DNA of 64,000 bases from Circinella umbellata (lineage: Eukaryota > Mucoromycota > Mucoromycetes > Mucorales > Lichtheimiaceae), in the NCBI GenBank assembly GCA_025093555.1, contig JAIWNF010000078.1:1-64000 (forward strand). The letters run 5' to 3'. The notes under the pieces were generated by a model. It was not told the origin of the DNA, searched no databases, and saw nothing but the letters and a program-made list of their open reading frames with translations. Made by a program: the position numbers and the translations under genes. Shown piece by piece: positions 23,872 through 34,912 of the stretch. Numbering within the stretch: position 1 is the stretch's first letter; the number at the start of each line of letters is the position of its first letter.

Positions 23872-25279
23872 TTAGACAGAGTCCAAAATGGCAGGTTCCT
23901 AATAATGTTAATTAAAAGAAAAACGTATTTAGTTATTCGTAATCTCGTTCAATATCAAAATACATTCTCAAACACGAACACACACACACACACAATATTT
24001 AAAGTTTCAATTATAATTACCTTGAATTCACCCTTGGGGACCTTAGAACCAACTTCTTCACCAGCGGAAGAACCACCGTGAAGAGCCAACAAAGCAGAAA
24101 CATCGAACTTGGGAGCCTTCAAGATCTTGACCTTGCGGATGTAGGTGTTTTGCAAGGGGTAGATACCTTGGCAAGCCTTTTCAATGCGGACAGCAATGGA
24201 GTCTTGAGCTGAAGCAGAAGCAGTGGAGGTAACCTTGTTAACCAATTCCTTCAAGTCACAAGCAGCAGCTTCCTCAGTCATGATGTCGAACATCTTCTTG
24301 CGGATTTGACGGACTTGAGCAGATTGAGCATAAGTAGTCTTCTTAAGTTGGTTGCGACGACGAGCAGTGAAGGAGATGGTGAAAAGACGGACGAGATAAC
24401 CATCAGTGGTCTTGATATCAACGAAGGCTTCAATCAAAGTTTGCCACTTCTTGACCATGGAACGGAGCTTGTCAGAGGTCATGTCCATACCATAGAAGTT
24501 GGTAAGACAGTTCTTGCCCTGGATTTCATCAACCTTAAGTTGAATCTTACGGAAAGAGCGAGATTCATCCTTGTTAAGATCACCAAGGGAAGTTTCAATA
24601 ACACGACCGCTCAAAGAGTCGTTGGCATTACCTATATTTATTAAATATATAAATTCATTGAGTAAATATATATATTTATTTTCCCTTTAATATTCTCTTC
24701 AATATTCCAAGAGTAAAAAAAAACATTTAATATAATACTTACGCAAACCTTGAGTACGGTTGACCAAAGTCTTACCAACTTGACGAACTTCGAACATGGA
24801 AGGAGCTTTGATGTCATACCAGTCCTTGCGGGTGAAGGGGTCAACGCTATATGCATTAAAAACAATAAAACAAATTAATTATCGCGTTACTTTAAATAAA
24901 TGCCATGCATTACCACATATACATGGTAATTCACAATCATTATAAACAATAAAAAAAGTTTAAAAACTTACACCTTCTTCTTCAAACCCTTCTTTCCTTT
25001 GCTAAGACGCCTAATTACAATTAAAATATATAGAATAAATTGATTAATATTTCCAAATGGTCCATTATATTTGTGAAAACCTTAAAACTCTTAATTGAAA
25101 AAGAGAGTTCAAAGGTTTCCCCAAAATCCATAAATTCGATTTCTTACTTGTTCTTGCCAACAGCTATAAATTATCAAATATTTCGAATTAGTATACATGT
25201 TGCTATATGGATGCTGATAGATGGATGGATGGACGTATGGATGGATCGTCCTATCCCTTTTGTTATAGTACGTACCCAT
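23872..25279 (-). CDS. RPS1: 40S ribosomal protein eS1 (S1/S3Ae)
   Basis: There are six exons on the minus strand: 25276-25279 (4 nt, ATGG), 25148-25163 (16 nt), 24972-25010, 24743-24846, 24021-24631 and 23872-23898. They sum to 801 nt and 266 residues, the normal family length. The N-terminus reads [15 protein letters not shown], then [15 protein letters not shown], and later [20 protein letters not shown]. The C-terminus is [12 protein letters not shown]. eS1 is a core small-subunit protein near the mRNA exit site. The start is fixed by conservation, because the ALA-VAL-GLY codons in the 16-nt exon require a preceding ATG-G, which is present with a GTACGT donor. Intron 1 contains a GATG/CATC tetranucleotide repeat and the last intron a (CA)n run. 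An X-box-like palindrome lies about 260 bp upstream. Confidence 0.95.
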
Positions 25280-25536
25280 GATGGATGGATATCAGAAAAG
25301 GAAGGCTTGCTAGATACGGCGACAACTTCTAATGATCAGGCTAGCCCGCCAGCGAATCGGGTTTCCAATTCTTTTGTTTCTGCCACTAGTATTAGGAGCT
25401 ATACTCGGTCTTTTTTAACACCACACAATCAATTGACTGCTTTGACTTATTACTGAATTCATTTATTATCCTATAACTCGTTCTATTTTTTAACTGCTTA
25501 AAAGTCATTTTCCTGGCAACCCTTAGATAACCATAG

Positions 25537-25550
25537 GTTACCATGGTAAT
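25537..25550. promoter_or_regulatory. X-box-like palindrome (possible RFX-factor site)
   Basis: GTTACCATGGTAAT fits the RFX half-site pair (GTNRCC, RGYAAC) in all but one position and is nearly symmetric. It lies between the eS1 start (25279) and the end of the GAR transformylase gene. A second GTTGCC half-site lies on the other strand at 25515-25520. Function is inferred only from motif and position. Confidence 0.4.
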
Positions 25551-25702
25551 TTTTATTCACTCACTACTTTTTTTTTTCTTTATTTCAAATGAAAAGTCAA
25601 AATAATATATATATATATCTTATATATGCCATCACTTTATTATAAATACATGTAAATGTGTATAATTATGTATAATACTTTATCAAAGTAGTTTTTATTT
25701 AT

Positions 25703-26317
25703 TTAAGCTGATAATTCATCCAAGAATTTTTGTGCTCCTTCCACAATAATCTCATGTTCAATACTATGAATTCGATTTTCCAAATCCTCCAATGTATCCT
25801 TATCTTCAATTGGAATAGGTCGTTCCAAAATAACTTGACCTCGATCCACATCAGCAATCACCTTGTGTACCATCACACCTGTATGTTGAATTTTTCCTTG
25901 TTTGTATGCCTCATAAGCACGTTCAATAGCATGTGCACCATCAAATTGTCCAGGTAGTGCAGGATGCAAATTGATAATATTTTGACGTGGAAAGAACGAT
26001 AAGAATTCTGGAGATACAATATGCATAAATCCAGCCAATACAATCAAGTCAGGATTATATTCTTCTTGGATAGTCTTGGCCATATATACATCAAAGTCAA
26101 CACGTGTTTTGCCTTGATCCTTGAATTGTTTTAATGAGAATGTACGTGTAGGGATTCCTGCTTTAGCAGCGCGTTCAAGTCCATAAGCTGCTTTACGATT
26201 GGAACACACAACAATAATCTTGGCCCGTAATTTGCCAGTTTGTGTAGCATCAATGAGTGCTTGTAAATTCGATCCAGAACCAGAAATGAGAACAGCAATG
26301 GTTGGTAAAGAAGACAT
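25703..26317 (-). CDS. ADE8: Phosphoribosylglycinamide formyltransferase (GAR transformylase)
   Basis: An intronless frame of 204 residues matches monofunctional GART. The enzyme transfers the formyl group of 10-formyl-THF to GAR, the third step of IMP synthesis. Visible motifs are the N-terminal phosphate loop ISGSGSNLQALIDA; VVCSNRKAAYGLERA; DLIVLAGFMHIVSPEFL; the catalytic block INLHPALPGQFDG with the Asn and His of the active site; and HKVIADVDRGQVI, which carries the catalytic Asp. Full family length and an intact active site indicate a working enzyme. The start is the first ATG, directly before the loop. In animals this domain is fused to other purine enzymes; here, as in most fungi, it stands alone. 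Confidence 0.97.
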   Translation of the reverse strand: MSSLPTIAVLISGSGSNLQALIDATQTGKLRAKIIVVCSNRKAAYGLERAAKAGIPTRTFSLKQFKDQGKTRVDFDVYMAKTIQEEYNPDLIVLAGFMHIVSPEFLSFFPRQNIINLHPALPGQFDGAHAIERAYEAYKQGKIQHTGVMVHKVIADVDRGQVILERPIPIEDKDTLEDLENRIHSIEHEIIVEGAQKFLDELSA

Positions 26318-26731
26318 ATTTATATAGATATATATATATATATAAGCTAGGTGCTAAAAGTGTATGTATATAGGTATATAGGTATATATCTATATACACA
26401 AAGAAAAAAGATGGGAAATAAAAATCAAAAAGTGCGTGGCTTACTCTAACTCCCGCCAGCCGATGATCTACTGGGAATAATCCGTCTATGCTGTTATCGT
26501 GATACATTAAAAAAGAACCATCATACTATCCTTTAATTAATGTAAAAAAAAAAGAGATACCATATTTTTTTTATTCAAAGATGTGTGTGAGAATACATGT
26601 ATTGTTTTGTTATAGGATATGACGAATAGACGAGTGCAAATGGATTATAAAAAAAAAACAGTTGGTTTTTTTTTTTCGAAAGAAGGGGGGAAGAACATGC
26701 CGTAAAATTTATGTGTGATTTTAATTTTTTT

Positions 26732-27158
26732 TTAAATGCGTTCCATAGCTTCCATGAGGTTAATGCTATTACCACGGATTACCTATATTGATATATTAAA
26801 GAAATTCTTTTTTTAGTCGATGATTATAGTAAAAGAAAATTATGTGTTTTTCAGAAAATAATATAAAATATATGACATTACCACCATGCCAATATGATTT
26901 TTTTCGGACGCGCTAATTTCTTCAACAGCATCGTCAAGAACAATGTTCATGAAAGGATCGTAACCACGAAGTACACCTGTAACTTTTCGGTTACCGTTCA
27001 ATTGAAGCATAAGACGCTTGTCCATATATCTATTAAATGTAATTTATTGATTTAGTTTCTACTTTTTTTTGCTTATATGAATATATATATATAATTGATC
27101 AATAAATGAAAAATAATAATAATTACCTTCTCAATTCTGGAGTAGGTGCTTTGGCCAT
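26732..27158 (-). CDS. SMX2: Small nuclear ribonucleoprotein G (SmG)
   Basis: Three exons on the minus strand (27127-27158, 26882-27029, 26732-26782) encode 76 residues, the standard SmG size. The Sm1 motif is seen in KRLMLQLNGNRKVTGVLRG and YDPFMNIVLDDAVEE. The Sm2 motif is completed across intron 2 as GMVVIRGNSINLMEAMER. SmG is one of seven subunits of the Sm ring on U1, U2, U4 and U5 snRNAs. The start MAKAPTPELRRYMDKR matches SmG orthologues. Its start lies about 270 bp from the start of the divergent 49-residue gene, so the two probably share an intergenic promoter. Confidence 0.97.
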
Positions 27159-27428
27159 AATGAATCTAAATAATTGATAGATGGTAAGAAAAATAGAAAT
27201 AAAAATAGATTGTAAATAAATATAATATTTTTTTTTCTTTATAGATTATGCTGACGATGCCTCTACCTTTTATATGAGGTTTAGTAAAAAAAAAAAAAGG
27301 AACTTTTGAGCAGAAGAGTATATATTTCCCGCTTGCAGCTATTCATATTTCCAGTCACGCCCTCCCCACCCTTTGACAACTTTAAAACTTTCTTTTTATT
27401 CCCTTTTTTTTTTTACACACGATAATTC

Positions 27429-27763
27429 ATGGCACAAATTAGCAAGTTGTATACCTTTGCAGCATTGTGTGCTGGCATGGCTGCTGGAAGTACTGGTGTT
27501 AATAAGGTGTGTGGATGAATTTTTTTGCTCTATAATTATGTTATATGTTATGTAAAATTAACTTTTATGATTTTTTTACCAAAAAAATAAAATGAAGATA
27601 ATGAAACCTGACATGGTAAATACTCTTTTTTTTTTTTTGGTTTCCAAAACTATATAATAGGGGTAATAAAAAAACTGACAAACGTTATTAATGTTTTTTT
27701 TTTATTTAGACTATTCCACAACGTCAACCACAGTTACAACAACAACAAGAAGAAACAAAGTAA
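27429..27763 (+). CDS. Small 49-residue protein with one hydrophobic helix, unrecognised
   Basis: There are three exons: 27429-27506, a six-codon exon 27598-27615 (IMKPDM) and 27710-27763. Junctions are in phase and splice signals are good (GTGTGT, GTAAAT, TTTAG). Residues 7-24 (LYTFAALCAGMAAGSTGV) form a single likely membrane segment with small residues. A Pro/Gln-rich tail with a poly-Gln run follows and ends EETK. Size and layout resemble tiny inner-membrane or respiratory-complex accessory proteins of mitochondria, but I cannot assign a family. It is divergent from SmG across a short promoter. Confidence 0.6.
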
Positions 27764-27957
27764 TTGATGAAATATATTATATACTATGTATACCTGAACA
27801 ACCATAATCATATTACATAAAGAACTCTTTTTTGAATTATTGGGAATCAATAATCATAACGAGATGAACAGAAAAACGTCTTTTTTTTATAATATAAAAG
27901 CAATAATAATAATAATAATAATAACAATGAACAAAGAACAAAGAGTTCAAATTATCT

Positions 27958-28838
27958 CTAAATATACTTTCTAAATCCTCTAAAATATGTATTTCCTACA
28001 CCACCAATACCAAAAGCAGGTCCAATTCTTCCAACACGAGCTAACGCACTCTTGAAATATTCTTTACGAATTAATCCAACACGTTGATTTGATGTAGCAT
28101 TAGGTCGATTATATAAGTCCAAACCAAGTAAATGAATAGGTGTACTAATGAATTGAACCAAAGCAGGACATGCAAGTTGTGCAGTAACTTTAGAATCACG
28201 TTGATCTAGTGAATAGTTTTCTTGTAACCAGGAAGCAAAGTAAACAGGAGCATTGAAACTGGCAGCCACCGTCATTGAATCGCGTGCCGCAAAACATAAA
28301 TAAGTAAACTTGGGTAAGGCACGCGTTGTAGTGACACCAAACATACGGGTAAACGTTCGATCCTTGTAAATGCAAACACCCATATTCATAACAGATGTAG
28401 CAATAAATTTATACCATGCTGCTGTTGTACCTGTGATGCCTAATCGTTCATTCGCTGTATCCACTACATTGGCAGTAAGATATGTACCAAAATATAATCC
28501 AAATACTAAGCGGAATTGCGTTGATCCAGCAAATTCAAGTGGTCGAGTAATGATTGTTTTAAAACCTTGAACAATTCCTTTGCCTAGAGGGGTTTTACCA
28601 TTCACATTTTCGATAATTGCCCTTTATTAAAGGAGATGATCTTTCGTTAGTCACACAGAAAAAAAAAACATTCTCACGCTTTATCCCATAGTAATTAAAA
28701 AAAAAAAAGAGAAAAAGAAACAGACCTGTCAACAACAGCGATAAAAGGGGATACCATAGCTGAAGACGTGGCAGCGGCTGCAAAATCAACACCATAAAGT
28801 TTCCATAATCGTTGTTCCTCAATTTTTGTAATTTCCAT
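27958..28838 (-). CDS. Conserved fungal protein, probably mitochondrial membrane
   Basis: Two exons (28726-28838 and 27958-28621) encode 258 residues. The start MEITKIEEQRLWKLYG is the first ATG and leads into VDFAAAATSSAMVSPFI. Features are FGLYFGTYLTANVVDTANER, SVMNMGVCIYKDRTFTRMFG, ARDSMTVAASFNAPVYFASW and a C-terminal PAFGIGGVGNTYFRGFRKY. Several moderately hydrophobic helices with internal repeats of the RPLEF and TRMFG type recall mitochondrial carrier-like proteins, but I do not see the canonical PxD/ExxK/R repeats. From memory of the family, close counterparts exist across filamentous fungi as uncharacterised proteins. Function is unknown. Confidence 0.8.
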
Positions 28839-31800
28839 GACAATGACTTTTATAGATCAAATGTGACCCCCCCAGCTTTTTTTTTTATGTCTGGCTTACG
28901 GAATTGCGGGTTTTTTCGTTCACGAGAAACGAAAAAAAAAAAAAAAAAAAGAAAAGGTGATCAGAAAGTACGATCTTTATTTTCTGTTTTCTAACCCGCA
29001 AATATATATGAATACACTAGACCGTGGGGAAAAAAAAGTATAATATAAAATTCCGTAAAGTAAAAAAAAAAAAAAAACGAGTTTTCTACTACTTTCTTTT
29101 TTTTTTATGATGAGTCACTACAAATGATGATATGAAAGTAATATCAAATCATCGTGGCCCGTGCTCAATTCTTTCTTATTATCTTTCACAAACGTATTCA
29201 TGGAATGAACTGGATAATTTGGGATTCAAGGAAGAAAAGAACCGTGCCTTTGTGTTATTATGTTTATTTTTTATTTTTGGATGGAGAGGTGTTAGCCTCA
29301 AGATTTATTTATGTTTATTGTTTCTTTTGACTCAAAAAAGTGAGGAAAATCATGTATGACAAAATTCATTTTATTTTTGGACAACACGCTATAGTTGCCA
29401 TGATAGTTATTACCTAGGAGATAACAGTTACCATGGATAATATAATGTTGTTCATGTGGTGTTTGAACCCATTGAAACGAAAGGGGGTAGAGTAGGGTTC
29501 GACCAAATATATAAATATAAGGGGGATAGAAAAGACAATAAATAAATGAAAAAAAGGGTCCTTTATTTATTTATTTCTTAGATAACACGGGTTCATTCAT
29601 ATACAAAGAGAATTAAAAAAGATTGCTTTTTAAATTATTCGTCGATAATTTATTCTCGGGACTAGTACAACAAAAAAGCGCGTCTTATTAGCTGAACCAA
29701 ACAATGGAGTAAAAACCAATGAAATACTCTTCATTATTCTTACTTTATCATTCGTCCATTCAAATAACATCATGATGATCACTATTATATACATCCCCAC
29801 CCTCTCCTCCTCCTCCTCTTTCTCTTTCTCTTTCTCCTCCCCCCCCCAAAAAAAATGCTTATATGTAATACTCAAAACGAGCTACTTATCCCGGAACGAA
29901 ACCAGCACGGGCGGAAGTAAAAAAAGAAAACGTAAAGTGCCATACCATTCCGCTCTGCATGTCAAAGGAGTGGGGATTCATATTCATATCGTGCTGTTTG
30001 TGAAAAGTGGAAGATATGTGTGACTTTTATGCAGCGAAAAAAAAAAAAGCTAAAGACATTTGGTGTTGCCCGATCATTTGATCAAACGAGATACAGTTTT
30101 AGCTCGATCCTCTATACGAAGAAAGAGGAAGCAAGAAGACATCATAAGCTTTCAATCCTGAGGAAAAGCCTATTGTTATTTTCGTTACATTCCACAAGTG
30201 TGTATGCATCGTTACTCAGAAAAAGTTAGAAAGTTATTTCTATTCGATAAAAAAAAAAAAGAACTAGTAAGAGAGAACAATTATTTATAAGCATCCTGCA
30301 CATCATTTTGTCAACTACATGCACTAGTGTTAATGCTGCTGGTATTGGACCCATCACATTTAGTTATAACCAAAAAAAAAAATGACAAACACTTTTTTTT
30401 AGCTATCAAAAGTCTTTTTTCTTACTTGCTGTAACTAGAAAGCCAAGTTATGATGCAACACGAGGCACGCGTTAAAAAGTGTGCGTTATGTATAATGTAC
30501 TTTACTCCTTATTCACATGACACATTATTAAATTCAACGCATTCACACACCAAGATCATTGGTATACACTTTATAAAATAGCAAGAAACCAGGGAGAGAG
30601 AGACAGAGAAAAAGAAAGAAAAGTCATACGCAACTGAACGTGCAAAGAAAAAAAAAATTGTATGACATTCCAAAGCAAAAAAAAAAAAGATGGGGGAGGA
30701 ATTCAATAGAGAATAAATATTTTTAGCTGATAATACGTTAATAAATAATTATAATTCAATTCTCTATATTGAATACTTTGGGCATTAGCAACTTTATAAT
30801 AAATAACAAGTAGTATTTTCATATAATAGACTTATTTTATTTCCTTAAAATTTATCTAATGTTATAAATATTCTAATCATTACGTATAATAGTTAATCAA
30901 AATTATCGTCGGGGGGAGGGAGCTATTCTAATAATGAGATGCATGGTAATATAAACGCTATGTTCTATACGTACATATACGTTGGTATATATATATTCTA
31001 TTTTTTTTTCTTCCATAAATACTCATTGTATATAAGATTCAGACGGACTTATTATTTTGACAGATTGCTAGATTTAGTCAAACAACCATAGTATACAGCA
31101 TCTTTGGGAATGGGGGGGGAAGAAAAAAAAAGGACGGAACAAGAGACAGAGTAAAAAAAAAAAATTAGAGAAGGGAGCAGAAGAAACATAATAAAAATAA
31201 AAAAAAAGGGGGGAGGGGTATAGATAGTACAGAGTGAGTTAGTGCTTGTGAAAATATAATATATATATAAAGAACGAGAGAGATCTTTTTTTTTTTCTTC
31301 ATTCTTTTAAATCCTATTTAGGACATATTTATGGGGGTTATAATATTTATGCCTGCAACTTTTTCTCTTTTTTATTTTCTTACTGCGTGTAATGTCCTAT
31401 TAGGAGTACGAAAAAGAAGCATGGATTTGGGGGAACCCCTGAATTTATATCATCAAAATCTCCTTTCTGATCTAAATTAGGGGGGAGGAGAAGGAGACAA
31501 ATGCTTTTTTTTTTATATATGTTTAGTGTGCTTCAAACATAAGTCATAGGTTTTATTTGTTACTTTTTTTTTTTCTTTGGTGTAAATATCATAAGAAAAA
31601 ATTACCTTGTTCTCTTTGTAGCCAACCATCTTATTTTATTTCTCTTTTTATATCTCTGTTTAAAGTCCATGATTGTGTGCACCACCTCCTTTTTTGGGGC
31701 TGTTGTCGATCGAACTTTTCAAATAAAAGTGTGCAAGTAAGAATACGTAAGTATATATATATATATATATATATAAATATATATATATTTATTATGTTGC

Positions 31801-32064
31801 TATATAGATTGATGGCCATATAAAGATATTTTATCAAATCTTTAAATAGGGTTCCATTTCTTGCTTACTTATTTGAAGGATTCTTCCTTTTTTTTTTTTC
31901 CCTTTTTCTTTCTTTCTTTCAATTTTTCAGCTTCTTTATATATATCTATCGCTTTTTTTTAAAAAAAAAAACAGAAATATAACAATTAATATTTTATTGA
32001 ACGCGTAGAATCCTATTGATATATATATATATATATATATATAAAGAAAAAGAGTGAACTTATT
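28839..32064. other. Long intergenic region upstream of the zinc-finger gene, possible long leader
   Basis: No convincing coding frame was found in 3.2 kb. The stretch holds many poly-A/poly-T tracts. It also holds two X-box-like motifs (GTTGCCATGATAGTTA near 29394 and GTTACCATGGATAA near 29427), a CT-rich tract near 29803-29850, and (TA)n runs at about 31750-31790 and 32021-32041. Plausible donors near 31738-31755 and an acceptor TTTCAG near 31930 suggest a spliced 5' leader for the transcription factor starting at 32065. That is an inference. Confidence 0.4.
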
Positions 32065-34047
32065 ATGTCGCAACCCAATTTCGAGCAGCAACTTTCTACT
32101 CCTCCACAACCCGAAAAGTTACCGAGTATTACTATGCTACCTTCACTTGATAGCACAGAAGAAGCAAACACATCTGAATGCAATAGTAACAATAATAGTA
32201 ATGTACGATTCATTCAAAGTGGAGGAGGACATATTCCCGCAGCAACCAACATGCCTCCACCAAATTCGTATTCATATCTTCCAGCAAACAACATGATGCA
32301 TCACCATCATCCATTGTATAGCCAAAATGTTGTATCACCTCCATTGACACCAGCAGTTTCACCCTCATCGATTTTGCTCGATTCTATGCAATTTAAGCGC
32401 AAGTTTTCCGTTGATGTGGGTCCTTTTGGACTTAATAATAATCAGCAACAAAATCAGCAACAACAGCAACTTGATATGGATGAACAATATCGTCGAGCTT
32501 CTGTCATGTCTATGGATCATCATCATCAAGACGAGCAGGCGGTTCATTCAATAGATTATAATCCTCGCCATACGGGTTATACTTCATTTTTGAATTCAAG
32601 TATATCTGATTCTTCATTGTACACGAGTAATGGTGGATCTTCATTACCTAGACATTATCAACATCAACATGAACATCAGCATCATTACCACCATCATCAC
32701 CAACAACAATCAGTAGACAATAATGTGAATATTACTACACCAACACCAACAGCTACCAACAATAGCAAGTCCATTGGTAGTGGTATAGGAAAACGTAGTC
32801 TATCCAAAAATAGTCAACAGCAACAAAAGTCTCATAAACATGTGTGCAAAGAACCTTTTTGTTACTGGAGCTTCAAACGCTATGAGCATTTAAAGCGACA
32901 CATGTTGGTGCATACTGGTGAACGCCCTCATATTTGCCAATTCCCCGGTTGCGGCAAGAGTTTTAGCCGTTCAGACAACTTTCATGCACATTGTCGTACG
33001 CATATAAAAAAGGCTAATCAACGTCGTCAATCAACTACAAACACTTCGACATCCAATAAAAGGCATTCTTTAGAATCGAATCGAAAACCATCAACCTCCT
33101 CTTTAACTAGTAATAGTAGTAATGACAGTTGTTCAACTTCTGATATTGATACTATTACTAATATACCTTCCTCCACTAATACCGCTACGACTACAGTAGA
33201 TGCCATAACAACAACCAGTATGCCTATGTCCAGCTATAATGGAGCGTATCCTGTCGCTACTTCCATGCCAGCGGGAACTAATGAGGTAATTTGTTTTTTT
33301 TAATAAAAGCGATAAACTGTTTTTTTAATTAATTCTAAGATAGGATAAGAAAAATAAAAAAAAACTGACCCTTTTTCTTTAATTATTTAAATATAGCAAT
33401 ATAATTTTAATTCACAGCACTCAATGTTCGAAGGCGATGTACCTTCTCTCCTTAATCACGAAACATCGTCTCAACCCCATTCCTTCTTTTTACCTTCACC
33501 CACAGATCGATCGACTACTCCCACTACTGCTACTGGTACAGAATTACACTATTATTCTCAACAACAGCCATCCTATCCTATCAATTACTCTTCGCAATAT
33601 CCTGCCATGGCTGCGGCTGCAGTCGCAGTCTCTTCAACCTCCAATTCTAATAGTAATATGACTAGTACCGTTACAGATTCAAGATCTAATACTAGTAGTA
33701 CTCGCAGTAATAACCGTCGTTCTAGTAATATACAACGTCAACAACAAGAACAGCAACAAGAACAGCAAAAATCTCACGTGTGCCCCATTATGCAATGTCA
33801 ACGACGCTTTAAGCGTCTTGAACACCTTAAACGCCATATGCGTATCCATACTCTTGAACGCCCATTCACATGCAACTATCCTGGTTGCCACAAAACATTC
33901 TCGCGTTCCGATAATCTTTCTCAACATATGAAAACTCATCAACGTCATGAAGAACGACGTCGTCGTCAACAACAACAACAACATCAAGATTTTGCTTCAT
34001 TATCACCTGCATCCACTGATAATATTAGTTGGAATAGTCAGTGTTAA
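32065..34047 (+). CDS. C2H2 zinc-finger transcription factor with two finger pairs
   Basis: There are two exons, 32065-33285 and 33397-34047, giving 623 residues (an in-frame alternative acceptor is at 33418). Finger pair 1 (about residues 258-316) reads [19 protein letters not shown], then [19 protein letters not shown]. Finger pair 2 (about 533-590) reads [19 protein letters not shown], then [19 protein letters not shown]. All Cys/His ligands are present and linkers are TGERP and TLERP. The helix residues RxEHLKRH and SRSDNL match the fungal Msn2/SteA type, which favours short CCCC-type DNA sites. The rest is low-complexity Gln, His, Ser and Thr-rich sequence typical of activation regions. 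Probably nuclear; the target genes cannot be inferred. The long AT-rich upstream region suggests complex regulation. Confidence 0.9.
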
Positions 34048-34912
34048 GCCATTATTACATATATACATTAATTTTAATTTATCCGTTACTTTTTTTTTAT
34101 TACTATTATATATTTCATATATATTCTCTCTCAATACCATAGCAATTCTATATTTGCATGCACACCACATTTGAATTTATTACATATAACACACACACAC
34201 ACACACACACATGCTTTTTTCTTTTTGATTTAAACTTGTTTTTTTTCTTTGGACAATTGTTTTCATCATGCCCTTTTTTTTATATTCTTTTTAAATTATT
34301 TGTATAGATCTTTTTTTCCCACCTTTTTTTTATTATTATTTTTATATATGCTTCTTTTTATACTCACTTTTTTTTTTTTTTTGCTCTTTTTTCTTATTTA
34401 AACGTAAGAAAAAGATAAAAAAAACAAAAAAAAAAAACAAAAGGAAGCGAGGCCGTATACTTTTTTGTTATTTATTTTTTTTCTTTTACAATGCACAAAC
34501 ATCTATTTTCCAACAACAGTAACAACACACACTCCCCATTCTTACATTATTTTTAAGCATTTCTTTTTTTATTTTAAACACATACCTCTTTATTTCTATA
34601 CATTCTCTCTACAACTCTTTTCTTCTTTTATGTTTCATTTTAAATATATGGCCGAAAAATTATAATAAACTCAATTTTTTTTTAATTATTAATTTTCTTT
34701 TCGTCTATATGAAAACTTAATAGAGTATATAAAAATGAGTAATAGAATGAAGGTTTTAAATACTAAAACAAAGAAAAAGAAAGAATAGAGTGGAGAGAAT
34801 GCGTTTGATTGAATGTAATAGTATATAATAATGTATATATATGAATGAGTATGTCTAAGATTGAATATAAATAATAGTATAATAATTATAGTAATGCAAA
34901 AAAAAAAAATAT
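34048..34912. other. Convergent intergenic region with poly-T tracts
   Basis: Both flanking genes end here, so it should hold two 3' ends. It contains a (CA)n run at 34190-34210 and very long T-rich stretches (34215-34480). AATAAA-like signals (for example ATAATAAACTC near 34663) are compatible with polyadenylation. Confidence 0.45.

Noticed and set aside
24306..24644. 112-codon plus-strand open frame
   Set aside because: It is the antisense shadow of the eS1 main exon, which is fully supported by conservation.
23872..25279. snoRNA in the eS1 introns, as in some animal eS1 genes
   Set aside because: I looked for C/D box pairs (RTGATGA and CTGA) in the introns on the coding strand and did not find a consistent pair.
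25040..25456. 138-codon plus-strand frame opposite eS1
   Set aside because: It covers eS1 introns and the first small exons on the other strand, and its repeat ([12 protein letters not shown]) comes from the GATG microsatellite.
29460..29510. GGGTTCGACCAAATAT resembling a tRNA T-arm
   Set aside because: No matching acceptor stem, D-arm or anticodon arm could be folded around it. I found no convincing tRNA anywhere in the window.
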